DNA from: Vibrio maritimus
GTDB lineage: Bacteria > Pseudomonadota > Gammaproteobacteria > Enterobacterales > Vibrionaceae
DNA length: 64,000 nt
Reading direction: 5' to 3'
NCBI RefSeq assembly: GCF_021441885.1
Contig: NZ_CP090438.1
Span: forward strand, 124,001 to 188,000
Shown: positions 60,024-64,000 of the stretch, one piece after another
How positions within the stretch are numbered: position 1 is the stretch's first letter
How the letters are laid out: every line of letters begins with the position of its first letter
Made by a program: the position numbers and the translations under genes
The notes under the pieces: generated by a model
The model's database searches: none
The model's input: the letters and a program-made list of their open reading frames with translations, nothing else
Told to the model about the DNA's origin: nothing

Positions 60024-62186
60024 ATGCAAACAGAATCTCAAAAATACAGTAGCAACACCGCCGATGAAATCGACTTAGGTCGTTTATTCAACACATTGCT
60101 TGAGGCGAAATGGCTCATCATCACTATCACGTTTTTGTTTGCAGTGATTGGTGTGATGTATGCGTTACTAGCAACGCCTATCTACAAAGCAGATGCACTG
60201 ATTCAGGTCGAAAGCAAAAACTCAGGTGTATCTAGCCTTATCAATGAAGGGCTCGGTGACCTATTTACTCAAGAGTCATCTGCTACAACTGAAATCGAGA
60301 TTATAAAATCAAGAATGGTGCTAGGTGAAACAGTTGATAAACTAAACCTAACGACTATCGCTGCACCTAAAGTAATGCCGATCATCGGTAAAGGATTAAG
60401 CCGCCTAAGCGGTGATCAGAAGTTCATTGATGTTGCGCGTTTCGAGGTGCCGAGTTATCTAGAACCTGAGGCGGTGACACTCGAGCTAATCAATGCTGAC
60501 TCGGGCGAGTACCACTTATTTAATAGTGATGGCCAGAAACTACTCTCCGGCTTTGTCGGCGAGCTAGCGGAAAAAGACGATTGGAGATTGTTTGTTCGAA
60601 GCATAAAAGCGAACGGTGGTGATGAGTTCACGCTATCAAAGCGCTCTAGACTGGAATCCATCCAATGGCTACAGCAAACACTCACTATCAGCGAAAGAAG
60701 TAAACAAACGGGCATCTTACAGCTAGCGTTTGAGGGTCAAGACAAACAACAAATCAAGGCAATCCTTGATGACGTAAGCATGAATTACTTTCTGCAGAAT
60801 GTTGCGCGCCAGTCAGCAGAAGCGGAAAAAAGCCTAACCTTCTTGCAGAATAACTTGCCTCAGATTAAAGCCACGCTGAATGAATCCGAAGACAAACTCA
60901 ATCGCTTTAGACAACAAAATGAGTCGGTAGACTTGGGGCTTGAAGCTCAGTCAGCATTGAAAGTCATTGTTGACCTAGAGGCGCAGCTCAATGAGCTTAC
61001 CTTTAAAGAGAGTGATATCAGTCAGCGTTTTACCAAAGACCATCCATCTTATAAGTCCTTGCTCGACAAACGCGATACTTTGCTACAGGAACGTGAGCGT
61101 TTAAATCGCCAGATTCAAAAACTACCAAAAACGCAGCGTGAAGTGCTACGAATGACTCGCGATGTGGAAGTCAATCAGCAGATATATGTTCAGCTACTGA
61201 ATAAAGTTCAAGAGCTAAACATTATGAAGGCGAGTGCGGTGGGGAATGTGCGTATTTTAGATACCGCCCAAGTGTACGCCCACCCAGTAAAACCGAAGAA
61301 GTCACTAATTGTCGTACTTGCTACCCTACTTGGCGGTATGGCAAGCGTCGCCTTTGTATTAGTTAAAGCAGCATTCCACCAAGGTGTGACTAGCCCAGAA
61401 GAGATAGAAGCCCTTGGTGTACCGGTATACACCAGCGTACCGAAATCAGAAATGCAGTTAAGTTTCGCAGGAGTTGGCAAAACGGGTTTAACGCGTAAAA
61501 AGAAAAATGATAGTACGGGGCTACTTGCTAAAGTTAACCCAGCTGACCTCTCTATCGAAGCACTACGCGGGTTAAGAACCAGCCTGCACTTTGCCATGCT
61601 AGAGGCAAAGAACAATATTGTGATGATCTCAGGTCCCGCACCTGGGGTTGGAAAATCGTTTGTTGCCACCAACTTTGCAGCGGTCGCTGCAGTAGCAGGT
61701 CAAAAAGTACTCCTAATTGATGCTGATATGCGCAAAGGCTATTTACAACGAAGCTTTGGCTTAAAATGGGATGGTGGTCTGTCCGATGTACTAGCTGGCA
61801 AACACACAATCGAACAAGCGGTGAAATCGAGTGGTATTGACGGGTTAGATGTGATCACTCGCGGAATGATCCCGCCTAATCCTTCGGAGCTGCTGATGCA
61901 TCAACGTTTCAGAGACCTACTAGATTGGGCTAGTGCCAATTACGATTTAGTTCTAGTAGATACGCCTCCAGTCCTTGCTGTGACCGATCCCAGCATTGTT
62001 GGCGCACAAGCGGGTACGACCTTGATGGTGGCGAGGTTTGGCCAAAATACTGCTAAAGAGATCGAAGTCGCCAACGATAGATTCAAAAAAGCTGGCATTG
62101 AAGTGAAGGGTGTCATTCTCAATGCTATCGAGAAAAAGGCGTCGAATAGCTACGGTTATTATCAGTATTCCTATGAAAGCCACTAA
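60024..62186 (+). CDS. etk: BY-kinase polysaccharide copolymerase (Etk/Wzc)
   Basis: 720 residues. N-terminal Wzz domain with TM1 (about 32-55) and a long periplasmic coiled coil (about 265-400: LTFLQNNLPQIKATLNESED), TM2 about 425-447, then the cytoplasmic kinase. Walker A APGVGKS is near 540, Walker A' LLIDADMRKG near 565 and Walker B LVLVDTPP near 645. The C-terminal tyrosine cluster SYGYYQYSY is the autophosphorylation site. It controls chain length and export with gfcE and etp. Confidence 0.94.
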   Translation: MQTESQKYSSNTADEIDLGRLFNTLLEAKWLIITITFLFAVIGVMYALLATPIYKADALIQVESKNSGVSSLINEGLGDLFTQESSATTEIEIIKSRMVLGETVDKLNLTTIAAPKVMPIIGKGLSRLSGDQKFIDVARFEVPSYLEPEAVTLELINADSGEYHLFNSDGQKLLSGFVGELAEKDDWRLFVRSIKANGGDEFTLSKRSRLESIQWLQQTLTISERSKQTGILQLAFEGQDKQQIKAILDDVSMNYFLQNVARQSAEAEKSLTFLQNNLPQIKATLNESEDKLNRFRQQNESVDLGLEAQSALKVIVDLEAQLNELTFKESDISQRFTKDHPSYKSLLDKRDTLLQERERLNRQIQKLPKTQREVLRMTRDVEVNQQIYVQLLNKVQELNIMKASAVGNVRILDTAQVYAHPVKPKKSLIVVLATLLGGMASVAFVLVKAAFHQGVTSPEEIEALGVPVYTSVPKSEMQLSFAGVGKTGLTRKKKNDSTGLLAKVNPADLSIEALRGLRTSLHFAMLEAKNNIVMISGPAPGVGKSFVATNFAAVAAVAGQKVLLIDADMRKGYLQRSFGLKWDGGLSDVLAGKHTIEQAVKSSGIDGLDVITRGMIPPNPSELLMHQRFRDLLDWASANYDLVLVDTPPVLAVTDPSIVGAQAGTTLMVARFGQNTAKEIEVANDRFKKAGIEVKGVILNAIEKKASNSYGYYQYSYESH

Positions 62187-62681
62187 TTAAACTGGTGAAT
62201 AGGTGACGAAATAGCCAAAACATGACTCGAATCTATAAAGCTTTATAAAGCGAGAAAACTCCCTTGCTCAGCTATATCGAATATGGATAATAAAGCGCTG
62301 TGTCATTTTTATTAACCCGACACAGCGTTACACTTTTGTCATGGAAATGACACAGACGAAGGCTTAATCGTCTGTAAGATAGTAAGGCACAGAGCAAAGC
62401 TGGCAAATGCGCAATGTGGTTGACGCACTACCAAAGGGCGGTAGCGTGCCACAAAAGAAAAGAAAAGGAAAAGTGCACAAATAGAAAAGCACTCTATAAG
62501 GAAGGCTAGGTTGTATGCGCAGCTGCGGCTAAGGTACTGCATAGATACATGACTGTTGTGGTCTACACAACAGACAGAAAAATGATTAGCGGACAATCTC
62601 TCCGTTCTCTTTCCCGCGTAACATTCCTTCTTTAACTTCCTTTCGAGTTTTTCTGCGCGTTTGCTCTAAGCGAATCCATCC
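62187..62681 (+). promoter_or_regulatory. Long leader region of the second polysaccharide operon
   Basis: 495 bases without a gene. It contains the palindrome TATAAAGCTTTATA (62234-62247). A possible promoter is TTGCTC (62264-62269), 16 bases, GATAAT (62286-62291). A hairpin CGCTGTGTC / GACACAGCG (62296-62327) could be the etk terminator or part of the leader. The ops element is at 62437. From the predicted start, the untranslated leader would be about 380 nucleotides. Confidence 0.45.
62437..62448 (+). promoter_or_regulatory. RfaH ops element in the second operon leader
   Basis: GGCGGTAGCGTG, a full match to the ops consensus, 234 bases before the beta-barrel gene. It sits within a JUMPstart-type leader, as described upstream of capsule/O-antigen export genes in V. 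cholerae O139. Confidence 0.87.
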
Positions 62682-63236
62682 ATGAACTGGACACACCCGA
62701 GCTTAGGGAATCTCACTTTGAATCAAAGAACCAAATTTTCATTGGCTGCGGCAGTCATGAGCACATCGCTGTGCTCACCACTTGCCTTTGCCAACCTGTA
62801 CGCAGGTGCAGCATTTACTTATGCTGGTGCCGAATATCAGCACTCAGAAAAAACTGCTTCAGTTGATGCATCACCACTCATGCTTCAAGCTCAGCTTGGC
62901 TATTTCTTTAATGATTATTTTGCTGTAGAGGGCCGATTCGGTACCTCAATCCAGCGCTCTAATGGGTTAAATGTAGATAGTTTAGCTTCTGCTCTGCTTA
63001 AAGGTAATGTTCCTGTGACCAATCAGCTTTCTATGTACGGCTTGTTGGGTTACTCGTCGGTCACTATAGATCAGCAATCTGTGGGTTCGAGCACGCAAGG
63101 CGGGGCAAGCTTTGGTCTTGGTATGCACTATGCGCTAAGCAGTGACACGGCTGTGACCTTTGAATTTCTTAACAATCTCAATAGTGATGAGGCTCGTTTA
63201 AACGGGTTAAGTCTCGGCTTTCAGTATCGCTTTTAG
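62682..63236 (+). CDS. Small outer membrane beta-barrel protein (OmpA-like/WbfE position)
   Basis: 184 residues. A signal peptide with an extended N-terminus (hydrophobic core FSLAAAVMSTSLCSPLAFA, cleavage before NLYAG). The mature protein is about 146 residues, enough for an eight-strand barrel: alternating strands such as LMLQAQLGYFF, YFAVEGRFGTS, LSMYGLLGYSS and the C-terminal LSLGFQYRF ending in Phe. The exact function is unknown. Its place between the ops leader and the Wza-like gene suggests a role in surface polysaccharide assembly. A later Met (codon 26) is an alternative start but would lose the basic N-region. Confidence 0.75.
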   Translation: MNWTHPSLGNLTLNQRTKFSLAAAVMSTSLCSPLAFANLYAGAAFTYAGAEYQHSEKTASVDASPLMLQAQLGYFFNDYFAVEGRFGTSIQRSNGLNVDSLASALLKGNVPVTNQLSMYGLLGYSSVTIDQQSVGSSTQGGASFGLGMHYALSSDTAVTFEFLNNLNSDEARLNGLSLGFQYRF

Positions 63237-63276
63237 ACAGCAAGTGATTGAGAACAAATACAGGAATCGTTAAGAA

Positions 63277-64000
63277 ATGACAAATAACAAGACAATACCG
63301 CGCAGTTCAAAAACGCAAACGTTTAAGTCGAGAGCTACCCGAGTGCTAACGAGCCTCAGTATTGCATTATTGTTCAGCACTCCGACATTTGCCCAAACTC
63401 CAACACCTCAGCAGATGGAAATGTTTAAAAGCCTGCCTGCTAGTCAGCAGCAAGCTCTGGCCGCGCAATATGGCGTGACCCTACCAACATCAACAGGGAC
63501 GACCGAGCAGTTTCAAAATCCTCAGGTAATGAACCCTCGTGTAACGAATGAAGCTGCTATTTCCGCAGAAAGTGATTCATCAACAGCTGAGGAAAACCGT
63601 CAAACTGAAGATACTGAGCTAAAACGCTTCGGTATCGAGCTATTCGCAGCATCACCTTCTACGTTTGCGCCTATCAGCGATGTACCGGTTCCTGCGGAAT
63701 ATCAAGTGGGCCCTGGCGATGAGATAGTGATTCAGCTGTTTGGTAAAGAGAACCAAACACACCGTTTGCGTGTAAACCGTGAAGGCGTCATTAACTTCCC
63801 AACGCTCGGTCCGGTACAAGTCGCTGGAATGAGTTTTTCGAATGTTCGTGAATCTCTACAACAGCGCGTTCGAGAGCAAATGATTGGTGTACGCAGTGAC
63901 GTAACCATGGGTGAACTGCGCACAATGCAGATTTTTGTCATGGGTGATGCTTATAAACCGGGTGCCTATACGGTGAGTGGTTTAACTACCATTTCACAAG
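63277..64000 (+). CDS. Large Wza-like polysaccharide export protein, N-terminal part (WbfF/OtnA-like)
   Basis: At least 241 residues; the frame is open to the window edge. Signal peptide (VLTSLSIALLFSTPTFA) follows a long basic N-region. A Q/P-rich region (about 40-110) precedes the export domain: PVPAEYQVGPGDEIVIQLFGKE, RVNREGVINFPTLGPVQVAG, then the first SLBB-type segment (MQIFVMGDAYKPGAYTVSGL). There is no lipobox, so it differs from GfcE. The domain order matches the otnA/wbfF exporters of vibrios, usually followed by a wzz gene. ATG 63277 is preceded by AGGA. Confidence 0.85.
   Translation, partial: MTNNKTIPRSSKTQTFKSRATRVLTSLSIALLFSTPTFAQTPTPQQMEMFKSLPASQQQALAAQYGVTLPTSTGTTEQFQNPQVMNPRVTNEAAISAESDSSTAEENRQTEDTELKRFGIELFAASPSTFAPISDVPVPAEYQVGPGDEIVIQLFGKENQTHRLRVNREGVINFPTLGPVQVAGMSFSNVRESLQQRVREQMIGVRSDVTMGELRTMQIFVMGDAYKPGAYTVSGLTTISQ

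Overview
The window is a chromosomal stretch of a gammaproteobacterium, almost certainly a Vibrio or close relative. Evidence: near-complete identity of the ribosomal and RNA polymerase proteins to the enterobacterial/vibrio type, gene neighbours typical of vibrios (ompR-envZ, recG, gmk-rpoZ-spoT-trmH; coaD-waa-kdkA-waaA-waaF-hldD; a polysaccharide export locus directly after hldD), and abundant GTCATTCCTGC-type hairpin repeats. No transposase, integrase, phage gene, rRNA, intact tRNA or CRISPR array was seen. About 55 protein genes are supported.

Layout. (1) 1-12,680: end of tuf, then secE-nusG, rplKAJL and rpoBC, all on the + strand, with promoters and attenuators recognisable between them. 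(2) 12,680-24,400: rsd, nudC, hemE, a DUF4136 lipoprotein, a D-2-hydroxyacid dehydrogenase, yjaG, greB, an unrecognised HTH protein, ompR-envZ and recG. (3) 24,430-29,614: a six-copy tandem hairpin array plus a small GIY-YIG protein lying between trmH and recG, then trmH, spoT, rpoZ and gmk (- strand). (4) 29,800-34,370: PurR-type operators and a purine permease, yicC, rph, pyrE. (5) 34,389-53,811: the lipopolysaccharide core region: an ArnT-like transferase, four GT9 heptosyltransferase-family enzymes in addition to waaF, coaD, waaE-like, kdkA, and a tightly overlapping nine-gene minus-strand operon (52,314 to 42,342) carrying waaF, waaA, an O-antigen ligase, a GtrA/GtrB/GT-C set and a glycosyltransferase-deacetylase fusion; hldD closes it. 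(6) 54,065-64,000: a group 4 capsule-type export operon (gfcABCDE-etp-etk) followed by a second operon (beta-barrel protein and a second Wza-like exporter cut by the window edge). Both downstream transcription units, before gfcE and before the beta-barrel gene, carry an RfaH ops element.

How it works together. The left part is the transcription-translation machinery and its regulators: RNA polymerase core, NusG, GreB, Rsd and omega, together with SpoT, which sets ppGpp; the rplK and rplJ promoters have GC-rich discriminators expected of stringently controlled genes. The right part is envelope polysaccharide assembly: hldD makes the heptose donor, WaaA and KdkA build the phosphorylated single-Kdo inner core, WaaF and other GT9 enzymes add heptoses, further GTs extend the core, the ligase joins a polymer to it, and the gfc/wbf genes export surface polysaccharide under probable RfaH control.

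The most unusual feature is a family of bipartite hairpin elements with a rigid plan: GTC, an 8-4-8 hairpin, a linker, an 8-4-8 hairpin, GAC. There are about 17 full or partial copies, with compensatory changes in the stems, and a second family with unrelated stems but the same plan and a pseudoknot-capable linker. One array sits beside a complete GIY-YIG nuclease gene and splits a normally compact operon. This is the best candidate here for an undescribed system.
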